This document shows, piece after piece, positions 1-6,023 of a DNA stretch of 10,884 bases (position 1 is the first letter of the stretch; every line of letters begins with the position of its first letter). The DNA comes from Bacteroidota bacterium (GTDB taxonomy: Bacteria; Bacteroidota; Bacteroidia; Flavobacteriales; Weeksellaceae): positions 1 to 10,884 of the forward strand of contig JAEWZO010000014.1 in the NCBI GenBank assembly GCA_023458415.1, written 5' to 3'. The position numbers were made by a program, and so were the translations under genes. Below the pieces are notes generated by a model. It was not told the DNA's origin. It searched no databases and worked only from the letters and a program-made list of their open reading frames with translations.

Positions 1-890
1 TCATCCATGGAGTCGATCATCTGAAGATTGTGGCGCTGTCCAATTTCGTAGTCGTTGGTATCGTGAGCCGGAGTAATTTTCAATGCACCGGTTCCGAATT
101 CAATATCCACATAATCGTCTTCAATGATTGGAACGGAACGGTTTGCAATCGGGACGATAACATTTTTCCCTTTCAGATGTGCATAACGTTCATCATTTGG
201 ATTGATGCAGACTGCAGTATCCCCAAAAATAGTTTCCGGACGGGTGGTTGCGACCGTTAGAAAATCTTCAGAGCCCTCAATTTTATATTTCAGGTAATAA
301 AGCTTTCCGTTTTGCTCCTTAAAGATCACCTCTTCATCGGAAATATTGGTTTTCGCTTCAGGATCCCAGTTTACCATTCGGTAACCGCGATAAATCAGCC
401 CTTTATTGTATAAATCAACAAAAGATTTGATGACCTGTGCAGAAAGTTTCGGCTCCATCGTGAAGCGCGTTCTTTCCCAGTCGCAGGAAGCACCCAGTTT
501 TTTTAGCTGTTCGAGGATCGTTCCGCCGTATTTATCAGTCCATTCCCAAGCGTGTTTCAAAAATTCTTCACGCGTAATATCCGATTTATTGATTCCTTCA
601 GATTTCAGTTTTGCTACTACTTTGGCTTCGGTTGCAATGGAAGCGTGATCCGTTCCCGGAACCCAACAAGCGTTGAAACCCTGCATTCTCGCACGACGAA
701 TCAGAACATCCTGAATCGTGTTGTTCAGCATGTGCCCCATGTGGAGAATTCCGGTAACGTTTGGCGGCGGAATTACAATTGTATAAGGAGGACGCTCATC
801 CGGCGTAGAATGAAAATAGCGGTTCTCCATCCAGTAATTATACCATTTCTGTTCGGTTTGCTGCGGGTTATATTTTTCTGAAATCTGCAT
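1..890 (-). CDS. valS: Valine--tRNA ligase (ValRS), N-terminal 296 residues, cut by left window edge
   Basis: Class Ia aminoacyl-tRNA synthetase that charges tRNA-Val in the cytoplasm and edits mischarged threonine. Reading the minus strand from 890 to the window edge gives an uninterrupted frame of 296 codons. The protein opens MQISEKYNPQ, then shows the Rossmann-fold entry PPPNVTG with the HIGH-class signature HMGH at residues 50-53, the WVPGTDHASIATE block (76-88), and the start of the CP1 editing domain with TTRPET (215-220) and GTGALKITPAHD (266-277). The KMSKS motif and anticodon-binding domain lie outside the window. An in-frame ATG at 902 is also possible, but a -7 promoter box at 918-925 would place transcription start near 910, which suits ATG 890 better, and related proteins begin at this methionine as I remember them. 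The gene is divergent from the DUF1573 gene. Identification is very secure. Confidence 0.97.
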   Translation of the reverse strand, partial: MQISEKYNPQQTEQKWYNYWMENRYFHSTPDERPPYTIVIPPPNVTGILHMGHMLNNTIQDVLIRRARMQGFNACWVPGTDHASIATEAKVVAKLKSEGINKSDITREEFLKHAWEWTDKYGGTILEQLKKLGASCDWERTRFTMEPKLSAQVIKSFVDLYNKGLIYRGYRMVNWDPEAKTNISDEEVIFKEQNGKLYYLKYKIEGSEDFLTVATTRPETIFGDTAVCINPNDERYAHLKGKNVIVPIANRSVPIIEDDYVDIEFGTGALKITPAHDTNDYEIGQRHNLQMIDSMD

Positions 891-917
891 AAAATCTATC
901 ATTAAGCTTACAGTCTG

Positions 918-925
918 CAAAAATA
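918..925 (-). promoter_or_regulatory. Putative -7 promoter box for valS (TATTTTTG)
   Basis: On the minus strand this octamer matches the Bacteroidota consensus TAnnTTTG at all fixed positions. It lies 27 bp upstream of the chosen valS ATG (890), implying a leader of about 20 nt. No convincing TTTG -33 box is visible at the usual spacing; the flank is simply A/T-rich. This is a motif match plus position, not experimental evidence. Confidence 0.5.
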
Positions 926-965
926 GGTGAAATAAAAATTTTTTATGCCTATTTAAAATTATTTT

Positions 966-973
966 TAACTTTG
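966..973 (+). promoter_or_regulatory. Putative -7 promoter box for the DUF1573 gene (TAACTTTG)
   Basis: Perfect match to the Bacteroidota -7 consensus TAnnTTTG, 41 bp upstream of the ATG at 1015, predicting transcription start near 980 and a leader of about 35 nt. The -33 region (about 940-946, TTTTATG) is only a weak TTTG-like match. Together with the box at 918-925 on the other strand it forms a compact divergent promoter pair. Confidence 0.55.
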
Positions 974-1014
974 GCCTTCAATATCATCTAAACATTAACA
1001 AAATTTCAACAGAT

Positions 1015-1485
1015 ATGAAAAAATTACTTGCTGGATTTGCGATGGTTGGTTTTGCAGCTTTTGCTACTGCTCAAACTATTTCTTTCGACAAAACAACACA
1101 TGATTATGGTACTGTAAAATACGCTTCAGAAGGGCAAAGATATTTTACCGTAACCAACACCGGTGACAAGCCGCTTATTATTTCCAACGTTCAGGCATCT
1201 TGCGGTTGTACAACTCCGGAATGGAGCAAAGAGCCAATTATGCCGGGTAAATCTGCTCAGCTAAAAGTTGGTTACAACACTACGATTGCGGGACCTTTCG
1301 CTAAAATTATCGAAGTATACAGTAATGACCCTGAGAACAGCAGAACTGTAATTAACATCAAAGGACATGTAGAAGCTGCTCAAGCTGCTGCTGCACCTGC
1401 TTTGATTTCGGCTGATGCTAAACCTGCACCAGCAAAAGCAAACGCTAAGAAAGCAGTATTGCAAAAGGCAGAAGTAAGAAAATAA
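1015..1485 (+). CDS. DUF1573 domain-containing secreted protein
   Basis: A 156-aa exported protein with a DUF1573 Ig-like beta-sandwich; the family is abundant in Bacteroidota and has no established biochemical role. Residues 1-19 form a signal peptide (Lys-Lys start, hydrophobic core, ATA before Gln20). The fold spans roughly residues 22-119 and carries the family hallmarks: a HDYGTV strand (29-34), a VTNTGDKPLIISNV block (46-59), the SCGCT cysteine pair (62-66) and PGKSAQLKVGYN (77-88). Residues 120-156 form an Ala/Lys/Pro-rich tail of low complexity, which may be a flexible linker or a cell-wall or membrane-surface contact; this is inference. It appears to be a single-gene transcript, with a promoter box at 966-973 and a strong terminator starting 22 bp after the stop. 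The domain call is secure; the function is unknown. Confidence 0.92.
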   Translation: MKKLLAGFAMVGFAAFATAQTISFDKTTHDYGTVKYASEGQRYFTVTNTGDKPLIISNVQASCGCTTPEWSKEPIMPGKSAQLKVGYNTTIAGPFAKIIEVYSNDPENSRTVINIKGHVEAAQAAAAPALISADAKPAPAKANAKKAVLQKAEVRK

Positions 1486-1507
1486 TTTCTCCTGAAATAT
1501 AACTGAT

Positions 1508-1532
1508 AAATCACCCCACATTGGGGTGATTT
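1508..1532 (+). terminator. Rho-independent terminator after the DUF1573 gene
   Basis: An 11-bp perfect stem (1508-1518 pairing with 1522-1532), containing ATCACCCCA, closes a 3-nt CAT loop and runs into TTTTTG (1530-1535). It begins 22 bp after the DUF1573 stop and ends 28 bp before the PPK2 start, so it separates the two plus-strand genes. Confidence 0.9.
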
Positions 1533-1559
1533 TTGTTATTTTTAAACAAATAAAATAAT

Positions 1560-2429
1560 ATGGATCTGGATTTTACTGACAATTACATCGTTAAAGGCAA
1601 GTTTTCAATCGACAAAGCTGAAACCGAATATAAAGGGCAACTCACCAAAGAAGAAGGGCAGCAAATGCTGAAAGCAGAAAAAGAAAAACTGCACGAGCTT
1701 CAGGAAAAACTGTATGCGGACGGAAGTAAATCCCTGCTTATTGTTCTTCAGGCGATGGATGCTGCAGGAAAAGATTCACTGATAGAACATGTTTTCGGAG
1801 GCGTAAATCCACAAGGTTGCGAAGTAACAAGCTTCAAAACCCCAAGTTCCAAAGAGTATGAACATGATTTTTTGTGGAGACATTATATGGCGCTGCCAGA
1901 AAAAGGAAAAATAGGGATTTTCAACCGCAGCCACTACGAAAGTGTATTGGTTTGTAAAGTTCATCCAGAATACAACTTGAATGAAAAAGTTTGGAAATCA
2001 GTTGATGATTTCGGTAAGAAATTTTGGGAAAACCGGTATGAAAGCATCAGAAATTTCGAAAAACACCTTGCCGAAAACGGAACAAAAATTATCAAGATGT
2101 TCCTGAACGTATCGCTAAAAGAGCAGAAAAAAAGATTTCTGGACCGCATTAATGAAACCGATAAAAACTGGAAATTCTCCATGGGCGATTTAAAGGAACG
2201 TGCACTTTGGGACGATTATCAGAAAGCGTATGAAGATGCGATTCGTGAAACAGCGAAAGATCATGCGCCATGGTTTGTGATTCCTGCCGACGACAAATGG
2301 TTTGCTCGTGTCGCCGCCATTCAGATTATTATTGATGCGCTGGAAGAAATGGATCTAAAATATCCTGTCCTGTCGGATGAAGAATTAAAGAATTTGTCTG
2401 TAGCAAAAGAACAGCTGGAGAAAGAATAA
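1560..2429 (+). CDS. PPK2-family polyphosphate:nucleotide phosphotransferase (polyphosphate kinase 2)
   Basis: A 289-aa cytoplasmic enzyme that transfers phosphate between inorganic polyphosphate and nucleotides. The P-loop kinase core shows a Walker A motif AMDAAGKDS at residues 65-73, the Walker B-associated block GKIGIFNRSHYE at 116-127, and a lid region KNWKFSMGDLKERALWDDY (202-220) followed by WFVIPADDKWFAR (238-250). The FNRSHYE version, rather than the FDRSWYNRA form, resembles the Deinococcus/Meiothermus-type PPK2 (class III, acting on both AMP and ADP). That subclass assignment is from remembered motif differences and is inference. Length fits a one-domain PPK2. An N-terminal stretch of about 50 charged residues precedes the core. 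The gene converges on rnpB, with the stop only 4-5 bp from the RNase P RNA 3' end, and has no terminator of its own that I can see. Confidence 0.93.
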   Translation: MDLDFTDNYIVKGKFSIDKAETEYKGQLTKEEGQQMLKAEKEKLHELQEKLYADGSKSLLIVLQAMDAAGKDSLIEHVFGGVNPQGCEVTSFKTPSSKEYEHDFLWRHYMALPEKGKIGIFNRSHYESVLVCKVHPEYNLNEKVWKSVDDFGKKFWENRYESIRNFEKHLAENGTKIIKMFLNVSLKEQKKRFLDRINETDKNWKFSMGDLKERALWDDYQKAYEDAIRETAKDHAPWFVIPADDKWFARVAAIQIIIDALEEMDLKYPVLSDEELKNLSVAKEQLEKE

Positions 2430-2432
2430 AAA

Positions 2433-2746
2433 TCCACGGGAAAACCTGTAAGCCGGATTCTGTATTCCGCCGAAACGGACGCCTGTTATTTATCTGCGTT
2501 TTACATTGCTGCAAAACTTTAGCTGTTTACCCCTCGACATTGGACGAGCCGCCCTTAATTGCCGATATACTTAACATTGCACCGCATAGAGTTTACCTGG
2601 TTTCACTACAGCCGAACTGTACATTCTTTCTGTTGCACTGGTCCTGATCTTGCGACCGGCGGACGTTATCCGCTATGCTGCTCTTTGGTGTCCGGACTTT
2701 CCTACCCTCACAAAAATGAAGATCAACAAGCCGGTTTTCCTGTGGA
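2433..2746 (-). ncRNA. rnpB: RNase P RNA, bacterial class A
   Basis: Catalytic RNA of ribonuclease P, which removes the 5' leader of pre-tRNAs. On the minus strand the conserved core GGAAAGTCCGGAC lies within 2690-2709, the CAGTGCAACAGAAAG element within 2626-2646, and the universal 3' motif ACAGAATCCGGCTTAC at 2448-2463. The two ends pair into helix P1: the 5' strand at 2745-2733 and the 3' strand at 2446-2434 form CCAC plus GGAAAACC pairs around a single A/C mismatch. This fixes the ends to within a few bases. The length of about 314 nt is short compared with E. coli (about 377 nt), within the class A range. A perfect -7 box at 2750-2757 predicts transcription start at the base of P1. The RNA ends in a U-rich stretch (ATTTTTATTCTTT) that could let P1 serve in termination. 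Confidence 0.97.
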
Positions 2747-2749
2747 GTG

Positions 2750-2757
2750 CAAAGATA
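2750..2757 (-). promoter_or_regulatory. Putative -7 promoter box for rnpB (TATCTTTG)
   Basis: Matches TAnnTTTG at every fixed position on the minus strand. The expected start, 4-7 bases downstream, falls at 2743-2746, exactly the 5' end of helix P1. A possible -33 TTG lies at 2774-2776, with spacing of about 16 bp, slightly short. The agreement between the box and the RNA end makes this the best supported promoter here. Confidence 0.7.
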
Positions 2758-2827
2758 AATAATTAAATAATGGCAACTTCGGAAAGAAATTTGCTATAAG
2801 GAACAAATATTTTACTTCAATTTAAAA

Positions 2828-3649
2828 ATGGAATATCTCGAAATAATTGAAAAAACACTGCAGAACTGGTATGTAAAGTTTGCAGAATTCACTCCAAATC
2901 TTATCGTCGGACTTCTCGTATTTCTGTTCTTTCTTTACGCCAGTAAATTTTTAAGCAGAACTGCGCTCAGTCTGTTAGATAAACTATTTCCAAGAAGCCG
3001 AAACCAAGATACGATCGCTACTTTAATTGGTTTTTTCCGGTTTCTGATTATTTTGGTCGGAACCTTCATCGCCCTGGAAATTATGGGTCTGAGTGGATTT
3101 TTCATCAAATTCCTCGGAAGTTTAGGGGTTGCGGGAATTATTGCGGGTGTTGCTTTGAAAGACATTGTATCATCGATGTTTTCGGGAATGTTGGTAAGTG
3201 TAGACAAAGCTTTCAAAGTGGGTGACACAGTTCAAATCAGTAATATATCAGGAAAAGTTGAGGACATTGGCTTTCTCACGACCAAACTGATTGCTGAAGA
3301 CGGCAAAAAATATTACTTACCCAACCAACAGATTTTCAATGCACCATTCATCAATTTTACGGCTTCGCGAGAGAGAAAAGTAATGATTGATCTCGAAATT
3401 CCTAATACCGAAGACATTAACAAAGTGAGAGATGTTTTGCTGGAAGAAATGCGTACTTGTGATTTCGTAATTAATCCTGATGAAGCAGATGTTATTCTTG
3501 TGAAGCAGAAACTCGGTGCATACGGACTTCAGGCTCGTTTTAACACGGCGCAGGGCGAAAATATTACCCTCGCCAAAAGCGTTATTCTTCTCAAAATAAA
3601 AAACCGACTGGATAAGGAAGGAATTGATACATCTTCACCTATTTCTTAG
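2828..3649 (+). CDS. Small-conductance mechanosensitive channel, MscS family
   Basis: A 273-aa inner-membrane channel that opens under membrane tension and releases solutes during hypo-osmotic shock. Three membrane segments are visible: TM1 about 23-42, TM2 about 64-86, and the Gly/Ala-rich pore helix TM3 about 90-127 (SLGVAGIIAGVALKDIVSS). The cytoplasmic beta domain follows with FKVGDTVQISNISGKVEDIG (129-148) and the signature YYLPNQQIFNAPFINF (162-177), then an alpha/beta vestibule domain to about 260. The length and three-TM layout match the small E. coli MscS type. The gene stands alone between rnpB (divergent) and sucC (convergent) and ends 14 bp before a palindromic terminator. No clear -7 box is seen upstream; TATTTTAC at 2808-2815 is too degenerate to call. 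Confidence 0.95.
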   Translation: MEYLEIIEKTLQNWYVKFAEFTPNLIVGLLVFLFFLYASKFLSRTALSLLDKLFPRSRNQDTIATLIGFFRFLIILVGTFIALEIMGLSGFFIKFLGSLGVAGIIAGVALKDIVSSMFSGMLVSVDKAFKVGDTVQISNISGKVEDIGFLTTKLIAEDGKKYYLPNQQIFNAPFINFTASRERKVMIDLEIPNTEDINKVRDVLLEEMRTCDFVINPDEADVILVKQKLGAYGLQARFNTAQGENITLAKSVILLKIKNRLDKEGIDTSSPIS

Positions 3650-3663
3650 GAATGTAAAAAAAT

Positions 3664-3691
3664 AAAACGCGCCTCCATGGAGGCGCGTTTT
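3664..3691. terminator. Bidirectional terminator between the MscS gene and sucC
   Basis: A perfect 28-bp palindrome centred between 3677 and 3678: AAAACGCGCCTCCA and its exact complement, giving a stem of about 12 bp with a CATG loop. T-runs follow on both strands (TTTTT at 3688-3692 on plus, TTTT then ATTTTTTT on minus). It lies 14 bp after the MscS stop and 20 bp after the sucC stop, so it can end both converging transcripts. Confidence 0.93.
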
Positions 3692-3711
3692 TGCTATCAA
3701 TAAAGTTCAGC

Positions 3712-4902
3712 TTAAGACAGAACTTCTTTCACTTTGTTAGCCGCTTCTTCAAGGGTAATTGCTGAGTGAATTGGAAGACCAGCTTCATCAATCAGTTTTT
3801 TAGCTTCTTCAGCGTTGGTTCCCTGTAGTCTTACGATTAGCGGAACCGGGAATTCACCGATAGATTTATAAGCATCTACAACTCCCTGTGCAACTCTGTC
3901 GCAACGAACGATTCCACCGAAGATATTGATAAGAATTGCTTTTACATTCGGATCTTTCAGAATGATATCGAATGCTGTTTTTACTCTCGCTGCATCTGCA
4001 GTTCCACCCACATCAAGGAAGTTGGCAGGATTTCCTCCAGAAAGTTTAATCATATCCATTGTTGCCATCGCCAAACCTGCTCCGTTTACCATACAGGCAA
4101 CGTCACCGTCAAGTTTTACGAAGTTCAGACCTGCTTCACCTGCTTCTACATCCATTGGATCTTCTTCCCTTGTATCACGAAGTTCAGCAAGATCTTTGTG
4201 TCTGTACAGTCCGTTTCCGTCCAAAGTTACTTTAGCATCTACTGCGATAATTTTATCATCAGAAGTTTTAAGAACAGGGTTGATTTCGAAAAGAGAAGCA
4301 TCAATTCCTACATAAGCGTTATAAAGAGAAGTGATGAATTTTTTGAATTCTTTATTTGCCTGACCTTCCAAACCTAAGTTGAAAGCGATTTTGTTCGCCT
4401 GGAAAGGAAGAAGCCCCAATGCAGGATCAATGGTTTCTTTGTGAATAAGGTGAGGTGTAACTTCCGCAACATGCTCAATATCCATACCTCCTTCCGTAGA
4501 ATACACTACAGTATTTTTTCCCTGCGCTCTGTCCAAAAGGATAGAAACATAAAATTCTTTCGTTTCTTTTTCGCCAGGATAATATACGTCTTCAGCAACC
4601 AGAACAGAATTTACCTTTTTACCTTCTGCAGAAGTTTGCGGTGTAATTAACTGCATCCCGATGATGTTCTGTGCGTTTTCTTTCAGTTTATCCATATTCG
4701 GAGAAAACTTTACACCACCGCCTTTTCCACGTCCACCTGCGTGAACCTGAGCTTTTACAACCCACCCATCGGCTCCGGTCATTTCTTTCAGTTTGTTGGC
4801 TGCATCTACAGCTTCATCAACATTATTGGCCACAAAACCTCTCTGGATGGTAACACCGTACTTTGATAAAATCTCTTTAGACTGATACTCGTGAAGATTC
4901 AT
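3712..4902 (-). CDS. sucC: Succinate--CoA ligase [ADP-forming], beta subunit
   Basis: Beta subunit of succinyl-CoA synthetase, which converts succinyl-CoA to succinate in the TCA cycle with substrate-level ATP formation. At 396 aa it has full family length. The N-terminal ATP-grasp domain starts MNLHEYQSKEIL and has the nucleotide-binding loop GGRGKGGGVK at 56-65. The metal-binding residues are Asn208 in FEINP and Asp222 in VDAK. The C-terminal CoA-ligase domain shows MVNGAGLAMATMD (271-283), FLDVGGTA (295-302) and INIFGGIVRCD (325-335). The alpha subunit gene sucD is not adjacent: the genes next to sucC are the MscS gene on one side and a small hypothetical on the other. Transcription probably starts at its own promoter (box 4943-4950) and stops at the palindrome 3664-3691. 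Confidence 0.98.
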   Translation of the reverse strand: MNLHEYQSKEILSKYGVTIQRGFVANNVDEAVDAANKLKEMTGADGWVVKAQVHAGGRGKGGGVKFSPNMDKLKENAQNIIGMQLITPQTSAEGKKVNSVLVAEDVYYPGEKETKEFYVSILLDRAQGKNTVVYSTEGGMDIEHVAEVTPHLIHKETIDPALGLLPFQANKIAFNLGLEGQANKEFKKFITSLYNAYVGIDASLFEINPVLKTSDDKIIAVDAKVTLDGNGLYRHKDLAELRDTREEDPMDVEAGEAGLNFVKLDGDVACMVNGAGLAMATMDMIKLSGGNPANFLDVGGTADAARVKTAFDIILKDPNVKAILINIFGGIVRCDRVAQGVVDAYKSIGEFPVPLIVRLQGTNAEEAKKLIDEAGLPIHSAITLEEAANKVKEVLS

Positions 4903-4942
4903 AATATTTTAATTAGATTTTTTGATTTTCTTTTAAGATTCA

Positions 4943-4950
4943 CAAATTTA
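4943..4950 (-). promoter_or_regulatory. Putative -7 promoter box for sucC (TAAATTTG)
   Basis: Perfect TAnnTTTG on the minus strand, 41 bp upstream of the sucC ATG, predicting a start near 4937 and a leader of about 35 nt. No obvious -33 TTTG at normal spacing. It supports sucC being transcribed separately from the small gene upstream at 5002-5259. Confidence 0.55.
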
Positions 4951-5001
4951 CAAAAAAGATAGAAGATGGAAGTGCGTGAAGTGAGTTTTTTGAGGATGAA
5001 A

Positions 5002-5259
5002 TCAATACCTGCGTCCCACATCCTGACAAACCCGCAGCAAATCTTCGGGCATTTTGGAAAAAGTTCCCTGCTCAAAATATTCATCCGAATGCGGAATGTA
5101 AACCGAATACGCTTTTCCAAAAGGAATCAGCGGAATAAAAAACAACTCAAAATACTTTTTGTAAACGGTAATCACGGCATTTACCTCAAAACCGTTTCTC
5201 ACGATTTTGCGGGTTTCTTTGCCCACCGGCTTTTTATTGAATCCAAAGATGAAAAACAT
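5002..5259 (-). CDS. Small hypothetical protein, zinc-ribbon-15-like but almost without cysteines
   Basis: An 85-aa protein starting MFFIFGFNKK. The segment KYFELFFIPLIPFGKAYSVYIP (35-56) resembles the conserved core of short bacterial zinc-ribbon proteins, in which a protein of this size starts MFxxFG and has a hydrophobic FFIPLIP stretch. Those proteins carry paired cysteines; here only one cysteine (Cys78) is present, so zinc binding is unlikely. The FELFFIPLIP stretch may be a buried strand or a membrane-surface segment; it is short for a transmembrane helix. Function is unknown and the family link is from pattern memory. It is the last gene of a minus-strand run, 91 bp after DUF423 with an inverted-repeat hairpin between, and 99 bp before sucC, which has its own promoter box. 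The start is the only ATG that gives the MFFIFG opening. Confidence 0.7.
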   Translation of the reverse strand: MFFIFGFNKKPVGKETRKIVRNGFEVNAVITVYKKYFELFFIPLIPFGKAYSVYIPHSDEYFEQGTFSKMPEDLLRVCQDVGRRY

Positions 5260-5273
5260 TTTGATGAGATTTT

Positions 5274-5345
5274 AGATGTGAGACATCAGATTTCAGACCA
5301 GACCTGCAGGGTTCCTAAAACTCTGAAATCTGACCTCTCAAATCT
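5274..5345. repeat. Imperfect 24-bp inverted repeat (hairpin) between DUF423 and the small hypothetical gene
   Basis: The arms 5274-5297 and 5322-5345 are inverted copies matching at 21 of 24 positions, each containing TCAGATTTCAGA or its complement. The 24-nt spacer (5298-5321) contains the 8-bp palindrome CCTGCAGG at 5303-5310. No U-run follows on the minus strand, so it is a poor intrinsic terminator for the DUF423 gene, whose stop lies 6 bp away. It looks more like a dispersed intergenic palindrome (REP-like), or a processing or stability element within the transcript. Confidence 0.7.
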
Positions 5346-5350
5346 ATTGT

Positions 5351-5737
5351 CTAAAAGTTGTATTTCACAAAATAGAAAATCAGCATCACCCAGGAAACCA
5401 TCATCATCACACCTCCGATTGGAGTGATTGGTCCCAGAAAGCTCAGTTTTACGCCCCAATGTTCCTGAAATGAGAGGAAATAGATGCTCACCGAAAACAG
5501 CAGTGTTCCGAAAATCATCAGCCACGAAATCCATTTCTCGGAACCGGTTTCAAATTTCAGGATCCAGCCCACGAAAAGCAGGAAAAAGGCAGCATACATC
5601 TGATAGCGCACTCCGGTTTCAAAACTTTCCAGTCTTTCCGGCGATAGAATTTTCCTGAATGCATGCGCTCCAAACGCTCCCAAAATTACCGACATCAGTC
5701 CGTATACCGCACCGATTACCAAAGTCAAAGTCTTCAT
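5351..5737 (-). CDS. DUF423 family membrane protein (YgdD-like)
   Basis: A 128-aa integral membrane protein with the DUF423 signatures GAFGAHAFRKILSPERL (20-36) directly followed by ESFETGVRYQMYAA (37-50). Four hydrophobic helices are predicted: about 2-26, 46-62, 68-90 and 98-124, the last containing the Gly/Pro-rich LGPITPIGG (101-109) typical of the family. The family has no established function; it is a widespread small inner-membrane protein. The gene lies 81 bp downstream of a 56-aa membrane protein gene on the same strand and may share its transcript. A TGAGTTTG motif at 5793-5800 (one mismatch to the -7 consensus) is too weak to claim a promoter. Family assignment is secure. Confidence 0.92.
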   Translation of the reverse strand: MKTLTLVIGAVYGLMSVILGAFGAHAFRKILSPERLESFETGVRYQMYAAFFLLFVGWILKFETGSEKWISWLMIFGTLLFSVSIYFLSFQEHWGVKLSFLGPITPIGGVMMMVSWVMLIFYFVKYNF

Positions 5738-5818
5738 TATATCTTTTTTTTAGATTATTTCATGCAGAATACAGCATTTTTCTGTGCAGTCGCAAACTCA
5801 CATTCTTCTGCAGATTTT

Positions 5819-5989
5819 TTATTTATTATAATCAATAAAAATCCTTCCAAGCAAAGTCAAAATTCCTAGAATGATAAGAACCGTGCCCATTTTCCGGGAA
5901 GAATCCCATCTCGGATCTTTACTGAACTTTAGAACGAAACCCAACGCAATAAAAATTACCGGTAGGATGTATTGTAAGTAGTGTATCAT
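5819..5989 (-). CDS. Small two-helix membrane protein, 56 aa, unknown function
   Basis: A short open frame from ATG at 5989 to TAA at 5819. It encodes two hydrophobic segments, about residues 2-20 (IHYLQYILPVIFIALGFVL) and 35-52 (GTVLIILGILTLLGRIFI), joined by a polar, positively charged loop FSKDPRWDSSRKM and ending IDYNK. Such a clean hairpin of two helices with a basic loop and a charged tail is unlikely by chance in a 57-codon frame. The charge pattern suggests that the loop may lie in the cytoplasm. Neighbours on the same strand are the four-helix-bundle cassette (its left repeat ends 5 bp upstream of this start) and DUF423 81 bp downstream. No promoter box is seen directly upstream, so it is probably transcribed with the HMG-CoA reductase or cassette genes. 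I do not recognise a family. Confidence 0.72.
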   Translation of the reverse strand: MIHYLQYILPVIFIALGFVLKFSKDPRWDSSRKMGTVLIILGILTLLGRIFIDYNK

Positions 5990-5994
5990 ATCTT

Positions 5995-6022
5995 AATTAC
6001 GAATTATCAATTACGAATTACG
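5995..6022 (+). repeat. Left inverted repeat of the four-helix-bundle cassette
   Basis: Contains two copies of AATTACGAATTA in tandem (5995-6006 and 6009-6020) separated by TC. It is the inverted counterpart of 6406-6429. It ends 2 bp before the four-helix-bundle stop codon and begins 5 bp from the ATG of the 56-aa gene. Confidence 0.85.
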
Positions 6023-6023
6023 G

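Noticed and set aside
888..902. Alternative valS start at 902 (adds MIDF)
   Set aside because: A predicted transcription start near 910 would leave almost no leader, and the MQISEKYNPQ start is the common one as remembered for related proteins.
1528..1545. Promoter for PPK2 in the 28 bp after the terminator (GATTTTTG or TATTTTTA)
   Set aside because: Each has one mismatch to the -7 consensus and overlaps the terminator T-run; too weak to call.
2559..2762. Plus-strand 67-aa frame over rnpB
   Set aside because: It lies antisense to RNase P RNA core motifs and shows no protein-like pattern.
5760..5818. Hairpin in the gap between the 56-aa gene and DUF423 (GCAGAA/TTCTGC with inner ACAG/CTGT)
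   Set aside because: Short, interrupted stems and no following T-run on the minus strand; not distinguishable from chance.
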